NCBI RefSeq assembly: GCF_000518685.1
Contig: NZ_KI912472.1
Coordinates: 22,628-86,627 of the forward strand
DNA: 64,000 nucleotides
Reading direction: 5' to 3'
DNA from: Eubacterium xylanophilum ATCC 35991
GTDB lineage: Bacteria > Bacillota > Clostridia > Lachnospirales > Lachnospiraceae
The notes under the pieces are model-generated. The model was not told the DNA's origin. It saw nothing but the letters and a program-made list of their open reading frames with translations, and made no database searches. Positions 26,917-36,092 of the stretch are shown here, piece by piece. Position numbers and translations under genes: made by a program. The first letter of the stretch is position 1. Each line of letters starts with the position of its first letter.

Positions 26917-29169
26917 CTATTCGTAGCTCGGTACCGTCTCCGGCATGAAAAATCTGTCCTTGAATAACGAATTGATAAGTATATTATATTCTGCTTTCGT
27001 GCAACCGCTCTTCATCAGCGAAAATGTTCCGCCGGAAGAATACATCTCACTGCTCATGGCAGATGTTGATTTTGTCGCATTCGAATTAAAAATCATAATC
27101 TTGTTGGAATTGTTTGCGCTGTTCCAAGTTCCCCAATTGGCAAGCCCTGTTGCATTGGGATTTCCACTCTTCACAAAGTTACCTATGTACTTTTGCATAA
27201 GTGTTGTGAGGGCTACACGTCCTGCCTTATTGCTACTTGGATATAAGTCGGGAACCATACTCTTGAAGTTATTGAAGTATTTGCCCCTGAGAAAATCCTT
27301 AGACATTCCATGATAAGCGCCATAACAATCCGAATAAACACTTCCCACTAATCCGGCATCAGTTCCCCATTTAAACCTATATGCATAGAGATTGGCATGC
27401 TTCGAATTCTTGTAATACTGATTGGCAACTTTTTCTATATAGTGCTCTGATTGGAGCATACTACCGTACTTTACGCCTTTTTTTATCACTCCAAACATCT
27501 GATCAGATGATGTGATCTCCGCCAAATCGCTGAGATTTCCACTGGTAAGGCTTCCACTCCAAGCATATGAAGAAAACTCACTTGCATCGCTTCCAAGAAG
27601 CATTGGAACATTTATATAATCCCCTTTTTCGATAACCTCGAAACCATCCTTGGGAATAACTACTCCATCATTAAAGCCATGTGGAAATGATGTGAGTTTC
27701 AGAGCCGGTGACCTGTACATATTGGCAATTTCAGCAGTTGTAAGGCTGTCGAATATTTCTCTGATTTGTCCATTACTGAGGCTCTTAAGATATGTCTTGG
27801 CCTCGGACTTTGTCTCATACTGACCTCTATTCACCAAAACATTGGCAAGTTTTCCCTCACAGGATTCATCACCCTCATCATTGGTACATATATTGCAACC
27901 ACCATTAAAAATTATTACCTTGTGAAATAATCCCTTCATGATAGGTGATATTGTCGCCAATAAAGCATTGCGACCTCCCGCCGAGAAACCAGACAAGGTG
28001 ACGTTGTTCTTATTTCCTCCGAAGTTTCCAATCTCATCTTGTACCCACTTCAGAGCTGCTTTGATATCGAGAAGTGCGAAGTTTCCGCTGTTCTCCTCAG
28101 CAGTGCCATCTCTGAGTGCGGGATGACTGAGATATCCGAAAGCACCAAGCCTGTATTCCACAGATACAACAACGCAATTCGCTGTATCTACAAAGCTATC
28201 AAATGGTGTATTGGCATCACCGGACGCATTGCCACCCCCGTGAAGAAATACCAATACAGGCAAATTGGTCTTGTTGGTATTGGGCCTCTGAATATTTACA
28301 TACAGACAATCTTCTGTCCCCGTATATGTGGTTCCATCGCAGTACTGAGCCGCCCCCTCGCGTTCCTTTGTCGCGTCTTTGATTCCGGACCAAGCGGAAA
28401 CTTCCTGAGGTGCTCTCCATCTGTTCTTTCCCGACGTGTCTGCCCCATAAGGGACGCCGTACCAACTTAGAATTCCATAATTTACATTCTCTATGCCCTT
28501 TACATATCCCTTGGAAGTCTTCTTGACCAGTTCTGATTGAACTGTTACTTTGACAGTCTTAGTCTTTCTTCCGTCCTTAGAAATTACTTTGACCGTTGCA
28601 CTTCCACTGCTAATCCCCTTAATCTTGCCACTCTTAGTCGCAGTGACAACTCTGGGATTACTTGATACAAAGAACATTTTCTTGTTACTGGCACTGCTAG
28701 GTGATACGCTGGCTCCGAGACTGACAGTCTCTCCCGGCACAATGCTTACCTTCGTACTTGTAACCTTAATAGCGGTAACTTTCTTACCTACCGTAACTTT
28801 TAGCTTGACTTTCTTGGTCTTGCCTTTGTATCCATAGACGTAGGATATGCCTTTTTTTAAGCCCTTTATCTTCTTGTTGCTAATCACCTTAACTATCTTC
28901 TTTTTAGCGGCCTTCCACTGAAGTTTCCAGGCTTTTATCTTTGTAAAATTTTCCGCTGTAAGCGGGTTTTTCTTGATAATTGTATTAATAGTTGCAGATT
29001 TTCCCTTTACGATAGTATATGCTGGATTCTCTGCAGCACTAACGTCATTGCCAATACACATACCAAAGCCTCCTGCAATTGTCACAGTTGCCATGGCAAG
29101 AACCATTCGCCTATCAAGCGCAGAAAGCAGGTTGTGTGATATATATTTTTTTTCTATTTTTTTGAACAT
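26917..29169 (-). CDS. Secreted type-B carboxylesterase with Ig-like domains
   Basis: A 750-residue exported esterase. A signal peptide (about 20-45, ending near VSA) is followed by a lysine-rich beta region and a Big2-type Ig-like domain (about 75-210; VTAIKVTSTKVSIVPGETVS). An alpha/beta-hydrolase of the carboxylesterase B family starts near 216. Oxyanion loop VFLHGGGNASGD and nucleophile elbow SGFSAGG (Ser near 398) are clear; the usual family elbow is GESAGG. The acid is probably in GSDASEF (near 530) and the histidine in AYHGMS (near 620). The substrate is unknown; acyl or feruloyl-type esters on plant polysaccharides are one possibility. Its ribosome site lies in the gpsA tail, 3 bases separate the genes, so it belongs to the der-plsY-gpsA operon. 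Confidence 0.9.
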   Translation of the reverse strand: MFKKIEKKYISHNLLSALDRRMVLAMATVTIAGGFGMCIGNDVSAAENPAYTIVKGKSATINTIIKKNPLTAENFTKIKAWKLQWKAAKKKIVKVISNKKIKGLKKGISYVYGYKGKTKKVKLKVTVGKKVTAIKVTSTKVSIVPGETVSLGASVSPSSASNKKMFFVSSNPRVVTATKSGKIKGISSGSATVKVISKDGRKTKTVKVTVQSELVKKTSKGYVKGIENVNYGILSWYGVPYGADTSGKNRWRAPQEVSAWSGIKDATKEREGAAQYCDGTTYTGTEDCLYVNIQRPNTNKTNLPVLVFLHGGGNASGDANTPFDSFVDTANCVVVSVEYRLGAFGYLSHPALRDGTAEENSGNFALLDIKAALKWVQDEIGNFGGNKNNVTLSGFSAGGRNALLATISPIMKGLFHKVIIFNGGCNICTNDEGDESCEGKLANVLVNRGQYETKSEAKTYLKSLSNGQIREIFDSLTTAEIANMYRSPALKLTSFPHGFNDGVVIPKDGFEVIEKGDYINVPMLLGSDASEFSSYAWSGSLTSGNLSDLAEITSSDQMFGVIKKGVKYGSMLQSEHYIEKVANQYYKNSKHANLYAYRFKWGTDAGLVGSVYSDCYGAYHGMSKDFLRGKYFNNFKSMVPDLYPSSNKAGRVALTTLMQKYIGNFVKSGNPNATGLANWGTWNSANNSNKIMIFNSNATKSTSAMSSEMYSSGGTFSLMKSGCTKAEYNILINSLFKDRFFMPETVPSYE

Positions 29170-29172
29170 TTT

Positions 29173-30186
29173 CTAATTCTCCCAAGTCAATGCACTATAC
29201 TCATTTACTTTATCTCTCAGATATAGAAGGTCAAGTGCCTCCTCTGCCGATCTGTTGTCAAACAATACAGCATTAATCTGCTCTACAATCGGCATAGTTA
29301 CATGATGTTTGTTGGCAAGTGCCATAGCAGCTCTGGCTGTATTGACACCCTCAATAGCTTGGTTAATCTCAGCCTTCGCCTCGTCCAAACTCTTGCCCTT
29401 TCCGAGAAGATAGCCACAGTTGTGATTTCTACTGTGAGTACTGGTACAAGTAACTATAAGATCTCCTATTCCGGACAAACCACAAAATGTCTCCATCTTG
29501 CCACCGAGTTCGATTCCAAGTCGTGAAATCTCAGCGATTCCTCTGGTCATGAGAGCCGCCTTAGTATTATCTCCAAGTCCCATACCGTCGAGAATTCCCG
29601 CCGCTAGGGCGATAACATTCTTGAGAGCTCCTCCCAACTCGATACCAATAATGTCAGGACTAGTATATACTCTAAAGTTTTTAGACATAAAAATATCCTG
29701 GATAAAACTTGCTGTCTTTTCTGTTTTGGCTCCAACTACAACTGTAGTAGGCACTCCCTTTGACACCTCTTCAGCGTGACTAGGACCTGACAACACACCC
29801 ACATTTGCCTGTGGAATCTCATCTTGAATCACTTCACAAAGAGTCATGAGTGTAGAATCTTCGATACCCTTTGCAACATTTACGATAATCTGATCTTGCT
29901 TGATAAAATCTTTGATAGATGCCGCAGTCTGTCTGATAAATGGTGATGCAACAGAAATAACGATAATATCTTTGTCCTCACATGCTTTTTCAAGATCGTC
30001 CTCTATCTCTATAGAATCTGGCAACTTAGCTCCCGGAAGTCTGTGAACATGTTCTCTTTTCTCTCTGAGCATATCTGTCTCTTCCTTGATCTTTGACCAA
30101 ATTGTAACCTTATGTCCATTGTTAGCACATAGAATTGCAAGAGCTGTACCCCAGCTTCCTGCTCCTAAGAAAGCAATATTTCTCAT
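29173..30186 (-). CDS. gpsA: NAD(P)H-dependent glycerol-3-phosphate dehydrogenase
   Basis: Makes sn-glycerol-3-phosphate from dihydroxyacetone phosphate for phospholipid synthesis. The 337-residue sequence shows the dinucleotide-binding FLGAGSWGTALA at the N-terminus, VLSGPSHAEEV, and the catalytic/substrate region ELGGALKNVIALAAGILDG with GDNTKAAL. Length is normal. The start ATGA overlaps the plsY stop by 4 bases, so the two genes that make and use glycerol-3-phosphate are translationally coupled. Confidence 0.97.
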   Translation of the reverse strand: MRNIAFLGAGSWGTALAILCANNGHKVTIWSKIKEETDMLREKREHVHRLPGAKLPDSIEIEDDLEKACEDKDIIVISVASPFIRQTAASIKDFIKQDQIIVNVAKGIEDSTLMTLCEVIQDEIPQANVGVLSGPSHAEEVSKGVPTTVVVGAKTEKTASFIQDIFMSKNFRVYTSPDIIGIELGGALKNVIALAAGILDGMGLGDNTKAALMTRGIAEISRLGIELGGKMETFCGLSGIGDLIVTCTSTHSRNHNCGYLLGKGKSLDEAKAEINQAIEGVNTARAAMALANKHHVTMPIVEQINAVLFDNRSAEEALDLLYLRDKVNEYSALTWEN

Positions 30187-30833
30187 TCTTTTTTTCCTCC
30201 AATCTTATTCTCGGTTCCATTCATCAAACGCTTGATATTCGCTCCGTGCTTAATATAAGCCAATAAAGTAAACAAAAGGCTCACGCACAAAATAAGCGGA
30301 AAGTCGCTACAACTTCTATAATGCATTATTGAATAAATCGGAATATAACATACAACTATCAGTGATCCCACTGATACATATCTGGTAATGGCAACTGCCA
30401 ATATAAATATCGCAAGTCCTATACCTATAAATATAGGATCAAGTGTTGACATAATTATGACAGCGGCAGAAACTGATATACCTTTTCCACCTTTAAACTT
30501 TAATGTGACAGGAAAATTGTGGCCCAAAACCACGCCAAATCCCGTACAAAGTGTACAGAGATATGTCCAGTCCGCCGAAAAATGATAAATATGTATACAA
30601 TATACAAACTTAACAATCGTCATAGGTATAAAGGCCTTCAAAAGATCGCCAATGAATGTTATGGCCGCTGCACCTTTTCCCAGAGAGCGAAGCGCATTGG
30701 TCGCTCCAATATTTCCACTTCCCTCTGCCTGTATATTAATACCCTTGGCCTTTCCAACCAAGTATCCCGTTGGTATACATCCAAACAAATATCCTATGAC
30801 AAGCAATATAACTGCCTTTATAACAATATCCAA
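30183..30833 (-). CDS. plsY: Acyl-phosphate:glycerol-3-phosphate acyltransferase
   Basis: Integral membrane enzyme that transfers acyl groups from acyl-phosphate to glycerol-3-phosphate, the first phospholipid step in Firmicutes. At 216 residues it has the conserved loops GSGNIGATNALR (about 38-50) and GHNFPVTLKFKGGKG (about 104-118), and the C-terminal IKHGANIKRL, with several hydrophobic segments. The start is probably TTG, with AGGAG from the end of der 9 bases upstream. Coupled to gpsA downstream. Confidence 0.96.
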   Translation of the reverse strand: MDIVIKAVILLVIGYLFGCIPTGYLVGKAKGINIQAEGSGNIGATNALRSLGKGAAAITFIGDLLKAFIPMTIVKFVYCIHIYHFSADWTYLCTLCTGFGVVLGHNFPVTLKFKGGKGISVSAAVIIMSTLDPIFIGIGLAIFILAVAITRYVSVGSLIVVCYIPIYSIMHYRSCSDFPLILCVSLLFTLLAYIKHGANIKRLMNGTENKIGGKKE

Positions 30834-30836
30834 TTC

Positions 30837-32159
30837 TTATTTCTCCTTTCGCTCACGCACTATCATTCGAATTGGAGTCCCTGTAAATCCAAATGTCTCG
30901 CGAATTCTGTTTTCTATATATCGTTGATACGAAAAATGCATCAACTCTTTGCTGTTGACAAACATGACAAAGGTCGGCGGCTTTGTGCTCACCTGAGTCA
31001 TATAATATATGCGAAGCCTCTTGCCCTTATCTGATGGCGGCTGTTGCATAGCTACTGCCTCCGTCAAAATCTCATTCAAAACACCGGTCTGCACACGGAA
31101 TGAGTGGAACTGAATTACCTTTTCAATCATGTCAAAAAGCTTCACTGTTCTCTGTCCGGTCTTGGCCGATATAAAGATAATCTCCGCATATGGCACAAAA
31201 GATAGAATCTCCCTGACTTTGTTGGTATAATTCTTAACAGAGTGATTGTCCTTTTCTATGAGATCCCACTTATTAACTGCAATTATTAATCCTCGCCCCC
31301 TGTCATGAGCAATCCCCGCGATCTTAGCATCCTGCTCTGTGACGCCTTCATCTGCATCAATCATCATAATCACCACATCAGCTCGCTCTATGGCGGCCAC
31401 AGTACGAATGATGCTGTACTTTTCTAGGTCCTCTTTGATTTTATTCTTTCTTCTGAGTCCGGCTGTATCTATAAAGATATACTCCTTATCATCCTTTACA
31501 ATTGTAGTATCGATGGCATCTCTCGTAGTACCGGCAATATCCGATACTATAACTCTATTCTCACCGAGAAGCTTGTTGATAAGGGAGGATTTCCCAGCAT
31601 TGGGTTTTCCTACAACTGCAATCTTTGGAGTGTCATCTTCCTCCTCTTCAAACAAATCCGGATCTATGTGCTCCAGAACTGCATCCAACAAATCTCCAAG
31701 TCCAAGCTTTGATGATGCAGATACCGGATGAGGATCTCCGATACCAAGGTTATAAAACTCATATACATCAGGCATGAGCTTGTCAAAATTATCAACTTTG
31801 TTGACAACTAATACAACAGGCTTATGTGATTTTCTGAGCATATCAGCTACTTTGAAATCCATATCCACAACTCCCTGACGAACATCTGTGACAAACAGAA
31901 TAACATCAGCTGTGTCTATGGCGATATTTGCTTGCTCACGCATATGAGACAGCATGGCATCCTTCGTATCCATATCTATACCACCGGTATCAATTAACGA
32001 CATACTCTTGTCCAGCCAATTGATATCAGCATATATCCTATCCCTTGTCACTCCGGGATAATCCTTTACAATTGAAATCTTCTCTCCTGCCAACGTATTA
32101 AAAAGCGTAGACTTTCCCACATTAGGGCGTCCAACTATGGCAACAATAGGTTTACTCAT
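30837..32159 (-). CDS. der: Ribosome-assembly GTPase Der (EngA)
   Basis: Double-GTPase protein for 50S subunit maturation. Two G domains are clear: GRPNVGKSTLFN with DTGGID and NKVDNFD in the first; GKPNAGKSSLIN with DTAGLRRK and NKWDLIE in the second. A KH-like C-terminal domain of about 90 residues contains TKPPTFVMFVN. Length (440) is standard. The ATG has AAAGGGG upstream. A promoter at 32210-32238 starts the unit der-plsY-gpsA-esterase-regulator-kinase. Confidence 0.97.
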   Translation of the reverse strand: MSKPIVAIVGRPNVGKSTLFNTLAGEKISIVKDYPGVTRDRIYADINWLDKSMSLIDTGGIDMDTKDAMLSHMREQANIAIDTADVILFVTDVRQGVVDMDFKVADMLRKSHKPVVLVVNKVDNFDKLMPDVYEFYNLGIGDPHPVSASSKLGLGDLLDAVLEHIDPDLFEEEEDDTPKIAVVGKPNAGKSSLINKLLGENRVIVSDIAGTTRDAIDTTIVKDDKEYIFIDTAGLRRKNKIKEDLEKYSIIRTVAAIERADVVIMMIDADEGVTEQDAKIAGIAHDRGRGLIIAVNKWDLIEKDNHSVKNYTNKVREILSFVPYAEIIFISAKTGQRTVKLFDMIEKVIQFHSFRVQTGVLNEILTEAVAMQQPPSDKGKRLRIYYMTQVSTKPPTFVMFVNSKELMHFSYQRYIENRIRETFGFTGTPIRMIVRERKEK

Positions 32160-32209
32160 CTTTCTTCCCCTTTGATAAATCTATATATTTGCAAACTTTT
32201 ACAAGTTAT

Positions 32210-32238
32210 ATTGTACTAGAAAACAATATCAAAATCAA
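32210..32238 (-). promoter_or_regulatory. Promoter for the der operon
   Basis: Minus strand TTGATT (32233-32238), 17 bases, TACAAT (32210-32215). It is divergent from, and identical in both hexamers to, the yjfB promoter 36 bases away. Confidence 0.78.
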
Positions 32239-32273
32239 GGAATATTTAACCATCTGTAAGTCCTAAAAACATC

Positions 32274-32302
32274 TTGATTTTGAAGATGAATTGTGTTACA
32301 AT
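32274..32302 (+). promoter_or_regulatory. Promoter for yjfB-like gene
   Basis: TTGATT (32274-32279), 17 bases, TACAAT (32297-32302), about 55 bases upstream of the start codon. No sigma-D (motility) type hexamers are evident. Confidence 0.72.
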
Positions 32303-32357
32303 AATGAAAAGTGTATATACATTTCATGACAATGTGTTGGAAAGGAGGCGAATCTAG

Positions 32358-32552
32358 ATGGAGATTTCAGGCGGAATCAATCTTGCCAATTATTCTACAG
32401 ATAGGACAAAGAATGAAGTTATGAGGGATATAAGCATTGCCATGCTAGATAAGTCGCTAGACAACGAGCAGCAAATGGGTGACCAACTTACCAAGATGAT
32501 GGAGAGATCAGTCAATCCGAGTGTAGGTGGCAATTTTGATATATCTGTTTGA
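32358..32552 (+). CDS. YjfB-family putative motility protein
   Basis: A 64-residue small protein matching the YjfB family: MEISG at the start, an Asn/Tyr-containing segment, a helical region DISIAMLDKSLDNEQQMGDQ and a C-terminal MMERSVNPSVGGNFD. Family members are short, soluble and of unknown activity; the label putative motility protein comes from regulon association in other Firmicutes. AAAGGAGG lies 11 bases before the ATG. It has its own promoter and a strong terminator, so it is a stand-alone gene with potentially high expression. No other motility gene is in the window. Confidence 0.85.
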   Translation: MEISGGINLANYSTDRTKNEVMRDISIAMLDKSLDNEQQMGDQLTKMMERSVNPSVGGNFDISV

Positions 32553-32581
32553 TTTATCTGTACAATTCAAATTGAGTTAGT

Positions 32582-32619
32582 AAAGGAGCTGGTACCTCAA
32601 TGGTATACAGCTCCTTTTT
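32582..32619. terminator. Bidirectional terminator between yjfB and yraN
   Basis: AAAGGAGCTG / CAGCTCCTTT stem with further partial pairing (GGTACC/GGTATA) around a short loop, then TTTTT on the plus strand and AAA on the other arm, giving a U run in both directions. It serves two convergent genes. Confidence 0.85.
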
Positions 32620-32627
32620 CTTGCATC

Positions 32628-32984
32628 TTAATCCACGAATTCAAAGGCATTTTCTATGTGTTCCAGATTCTGTCCTTCAAATAGAATGACATCAAATCTT
32701 ATTCCACACGAGGGACTAATTCTCCGCTTAGAAAGATAGTACTTAGTTGTCAGACATATCTTTCTCTGCTTGGAATAGTTTACACTTTCCCCGGGCGAAA
32801 CCATGGTTCCTTCTGCTCTGTACTTAATTTCAACGATTACCAGATACTCGCCCTTGCGAGCTACTACATCCAGTTCACCATATCGACTGTAAAAGTTCCT
32901 GTCCAGGATATCATATCCTCGCTCCTCTAAGTACTTCACTGCCCTGTCTTCATAAAAATCTCCGATTTTCCGCTTATTATACAC
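32628..32984 (-). CDS. YraN family (UPF0102) nuclease-fold protein
   Basis: A 118-residue protein of the YraN/UPF0102 family, related to Holliday-junction resolvase/restriction-endonuclease folds. Conserved features: GDFYEDRAVKYLEERGY at the N-terminus, then NFYSRYGELDVVARK and VIVEIKYRAEG, which supply the E-D-ExK-like putative metal site. The role is unknown. GTG start with AGGGAGGAG upstream. It follows aroB by 10 bases and is presumably co-transcribed. Confidence 0.92.
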   Translation of the reverse strand: MYNKRKIGDFYEDRAVKYLEERGYDILDRNFYSRYGELDVVARKGEYLVIVEIKYRAEGTMVSPGESVNYSKQRKICLTTKYYLSKRRISPSCGIRFDVILFEGQNLEHIENAFEFVD

Positions 32985-32994
32985 TTTCTCCTCC

Positions 32995-34107
32995 CTAAAG
33001 TTTTTCTATAATCTCGCGTATTTCATCCTCAGCTGTCGGCCTTGCATATACATCATCGCCAAATTGCATGACATCTCCAATACCCTTTTGGAATACAAAC
33101 CTGAGTTTTCCATCTCTGACCTTCTTGTCTGTGTAGAGTTTCTTCACAAGTTCTTCCCTGTCTATATAATCAGGAATCGCCACAGGAAGTCCTACACTTT
33201 TCAGCAGAGCGATTGTTCTATCACACTCTTCCTGGGTCAAAAATCCCAACTTGCATCCAAGCATAGCCTGTGCCACAAGTCCTATGGACACTGCCTCACC
33301 GTGAAGAAGTCTATAATCACTGACTGTCTCTACAGCACGACCAACTGTATGGCCAAGGTTCAAGATTTCTCGAAGGCTCTTCTCCTTCTCGTCTTTCATG
33401 ACAACCTGATACTTGACATTGCAATTGTGCTCAGATATGTAGATACAGGCCTCTTCGTCACAATCAAGAACCTTTTGGAAATTGTTTTCCAGATACTCAA
33501 ACAGCTCATAATCAGCGAGACAAGCGTGTTTAATAGTCTCTGCCATTCCATTGATTCTATGTGCCATAGGAAGTGTCTCCCATGTTTTTACATCTACATA
33601 AACCTTCTTTGGCTGATAGATAAGGCCTATGAGATTTGTGGCAAGATCAGTGTCAACTGCAGTTTTCCCACCGATTGACGCATCTGCAGCTGCAAGATGT
33701 GTTGTGGCATAGTTGATAAAAGGCACACCCCTGCCAAATGTTCCGGCGACAAAACCCGCCAGGTCCGATACAACTCCTCCACCGACGGCAATAACACAAC
33801 AATCACGCCTATACTCTCTAGCTAGCATTGCATCTTCAAGTTGCTCCTTCACCGCTCGGACTTTGCTCTTCTCTCCCGCCGGAAAGACAAACAAATCACT
33901 CTTGTATCCACATGCTTTCACCTTGTCATAAATCCGGGTGGCATATAGCGGTTCAACAATGTCATCTGTAATGATGGCAAACTTGTTAATTCCGCCTACC
34001 AGACCATTTTTAATATCCTCTATTAGTTTATCCATGAGATTGATGCCTATCTCAACCTCATATGAATCGTCAACAATCTTCTTTAATTCAACATTAAATA
34101 CTGACAT
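32995..34107 (-). CDS. aroB: 3-dehydroquinate synthase
   Basis: Second shikimate-pathway enzyme, converting DAHP to 3-dehydroquinate with NAD and a divalent metal. The 370-residue sequence shows the NAD-binding AVGGGVVSDLAGFVAGTFGRG and ATTHLAAADASIGGKTAVD. Metal-site residues lie in AETIKHACL and NLGHTVGRAVE followed by LLHGEAVSIGL. Length is normal. AGGAGG lies 9 bases before the ATG. No shikimate neighbours are present; the gene is divergent from glmS. Confidence 0.97.
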   Translation of the reverse strand: MSVFNVELKKIVDDSYEVEIGINLMDKLIEDIKNGLVGGINKFAIITDDIVEPLYATRIYDKVKACGYKSDLFVFPAGEKSKVRAVKEQLEDAMLAREYRRDCCVIAVGGGVVSDLAGFVAGTFGRGVPFINYATTHLAAADASIGGKTAVDTDLATNLIGLIYQPKKVYVDVKTWETLPMAHRINGMAETIKHACLADYELFEYLENNFQKVLDCDEEACIYISEHNCNVKYQVVMKDEKEKSLREILNLGHTVGRAVETVSDYRLLHGEAVSIGLVAQAMLGCKLGFLTQEECDRTIALLKSVGLPVAIPDYIDREELVKKLYTDKKVRDGKLRFVFQKGIGDVMQFGDDVYARPTAEDEIREIIEKL

Positions 34108-34171
34108 TGCGTATCCCTCCTGATGAATTTTCTCTGTAAAAAACTACAATACTGATAATATCACATTTTTC

Positions 34172-34200
34172 TTGCTTTTACCAGCAAAAAACTATATAAT
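34172..34200 (+). promoter_or_regulatory. Promoter for glmS
   Basis: TTGCTT (34172-34177), 17 bases, TATAAT (34195-34200). The resulting leader is only about 35 bases, too short for a glmS ribozyme. Confidence 0.78.
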
Positions 34201-34241
34201 ATTATTTGTTTAGAGATATTTTTTTTAGAAGGAGTTAGAAT

Positions 34242-36065
34242 ATGTGTGGAATAATAGGTTATGTAGGCACACAAGATGCCAAAAAAGCTCTTGTCGACGG
34301 ACTACAAACTCTTGAATATCGTGGATATGACAGCGCAGGCATATCATTTTTCACAGATAACAAGATTAAGACAATTAAAAAAGTTGGAAAAGTTTCAAAT
34401 CTCAGAGAAAATGTCAAGGCCAGTGCCAGTGATATGGAATCACACTGCGGAATTGGACATACTCGCTGGGCAACACACGGTGGAGTTTCCGATACAAACT
34501 CACACCCTCATACCGCCGGAAAAGTAACATTGATTCACAATGGTATTATAGAAAATTACAAGGAATTACAGGATGAATTGGCCGAGAAAGGTGTTTTCCC
34601 GGTATCTCAGACAGACTCAGAGATTGCCGCTATGGTTATCAATGACTTGTACGATGGCAATCCGGAGGAAGCTATCCGCCTTGGTACTGCGAAACTCAAA
34701 GGAGCATATGGTTTTTGTATCATGTTCGAAGATATCCCGGATACAATCTATGCAATTAGAAGTGGTAGTCCACTCGTTGCCGCTCATACGGAGAAGGGAA
34801 GTCTCATCGCTTCCGATATGGTTGCTCTTGTAAGTTATACAAAGCAGTACTTTGTATTAAAAGAAGGTCACTTGGCTAAGATTACCAAGGATGAGATCAT
34901 CGTCAAGGACGAGTTCGGCGATATCTACGGTCCTACAATTCATCACATCAGTTGGGATGTTGGAGCTGCCAAGAAAGGTGGATATGACTACTTCATGATG
35001 AAGGAAATTCACGAGCAGCCGGAATCCCTCCGAAATACAATCAAACCTAGATTCATCAATGGACTTCCTGATTTTACAGATGACGGTGTTCCAGATTCAC
35101 TCTTCGAGGGAATTGACAAAATCGTCATCACAGCATGCGGAACTGCTATGCACGCTGGTCTCATCGGAAAGAATATGATCGAACGACTCGCAAGAATCCC
35201 TGTTACAGTGGAGATTGCATCAGAGTTTAGATATCAGAATCCTATAATCAATGAGAAGACATTGATTATCACAATTTCACAGTCTGGCGAAACTGCAGAC
35301 ACATTGGCAGCTATTGCCCTAGCCAAAGAACACGGCTGCAAGACTTTATCAGTGGTAAATGTCAAGCAGTCATCTATCGCAAGAGAAAGTGACTACGTGC
35401 TCTACACTCATGCAGGTCCTGAGGTTGCCGTTGCAAGTACCAAGGCATACTCAGTTCAGTTGTCAGTTATGTATCTTCTCGCATTCAAACTTGCCCTTAT
35501 CACAGGTAATGTTTCGGAGAACAAAATCAGAGAGTATACTGCAGAGTTTGCTGATATCGCCAACAAGGTAGAGGAAACCCTCTCTTATGACAATCAGTCA
35601 GAAAATATTGCAAAGAGACTTGCAAAAGCTGAAGACATCTTCTTCATAGGCCGTGGACTTGATTATATGCTCTCATGCGAGGGCTCACTTAAGCTCAAGG
35701 AAATCAGCTATATTCACTCTGAAGCCTATGCGGCCGGCGAGTTAAAGCACGGAACCATCTCACTTATCACTGATAATGTTCCTGTCATCGCCCTAGCCAC
35801 TCAGCCGGATGTATATGCAAAGGTTATTTCCAACGTTCAGGAAGTTCGCTCACGTGGTGCCAAAGTAATCCTCATCACGGATTCAGACGCATCTGTAGAT
35901 GCAAGCCTATGTGATCATCAGATAGTATTGCCGGAGACTTCTCCGATATTTACACCGTTCTTGTCAGTGGTCATCTTACAATACTTAGCATATTATGTTG
36001 CTGTGGAAAAGGGACTCAATGTGGATCAGCCACGAAACCTTGCCAAATCAGTAACAGTTGAATAG
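34242..36065 (+). CDS. glmS: Glutamine-fructose-6-phosphate aminotransferase
   Basis: Makes glucosamine-6-phosphate from fructose-6-phosphate and glutamine, entry point to peptidoglycan and amino-sugar synthesis. The 607-residue protein begins MCGIIGYVG, exposing the catalytic Cys after Met removal. The glutaminase domain has YRGYDSAGI and HTRWATHG. Two SIS isomerase domains follow (ITACGTAMHAGL, ISQSGETADT, SEAYAAGELKHGT), ending LAKSVTVE. AGAAGGAG precedes the ATG. The stop codon overlaps the start of partial repeat copy D, and a long terminator follows. Confidence 0.98.
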   Translation: MCGIIGYVGTQDAKKALVDGLQTLEYRGYDSAGISFFTDNKIKTIKKVGKVSNLRENVKASASDMESHCGIGHTRWATHGGVSDTNSHPHTAGKVTLIHNGIIENYKELQDELAEKGVFPVSQTDSEIAAMVINDLYDGNPEEAIRLGTAKLKGAYGFCIMFEDIPDTIYAIRSGSPLVAAHTEKGSLIASDMVALVSYTKQYFVLKEGHLAKITKDEIIVKDEFGDIYGPTIHHISWDVGAAKKGGYDYFMMKEIHEQPESLRNTIKPRFINGLPDFTDDGVPDSLFEGIDKIVITACGTAMHAGLIGKNMIERLARIPVTVEIASEFRYQNPIINEKTLIITISQSGETADTLAAIALAKEHGCKTLSVVNVKQSSIARESDYVLYTHAGPEVAVASTKAYSVQLSVMYLLAFKLALITGNVSENKIREYTAEFADIANKVEETLSYDNQSENIAKRLAKAEDIFFIGRGLDYMLSCEGSLKLKEISYIHSEAYAAGELKHGTISLITDNVPVIALATQPDVYAKVISNVQEVRSRGAKVILITDSDASVDASLCDHQIVLPETSPIFTPFLSVVILQYLAYYVAVEKGLNVDQPRNLAKSVTVE

Positions 36066-36088
36066 TAAGACCAGCGCTATGCGATTCC
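36065..36088 (+). repeat. Intergenic repeat, partial copy D
   Basis: GTAAGACCAGCGCTATGCGATTCC: only the right stem arm and 3' tail of the element, with one change (GCGA for GCGT). The left arm is missing because the element abuts the glmS stop codon. Confidence 0.65.
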
Positions 36089-36092
36089 GATA

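Noticed and set aside
34108-34241. glmS ribozyme in the glmS leader
   Set aside because: The promoter leaves a leader of only about 35 bases, and none of the conserved ribozyme core is visible.
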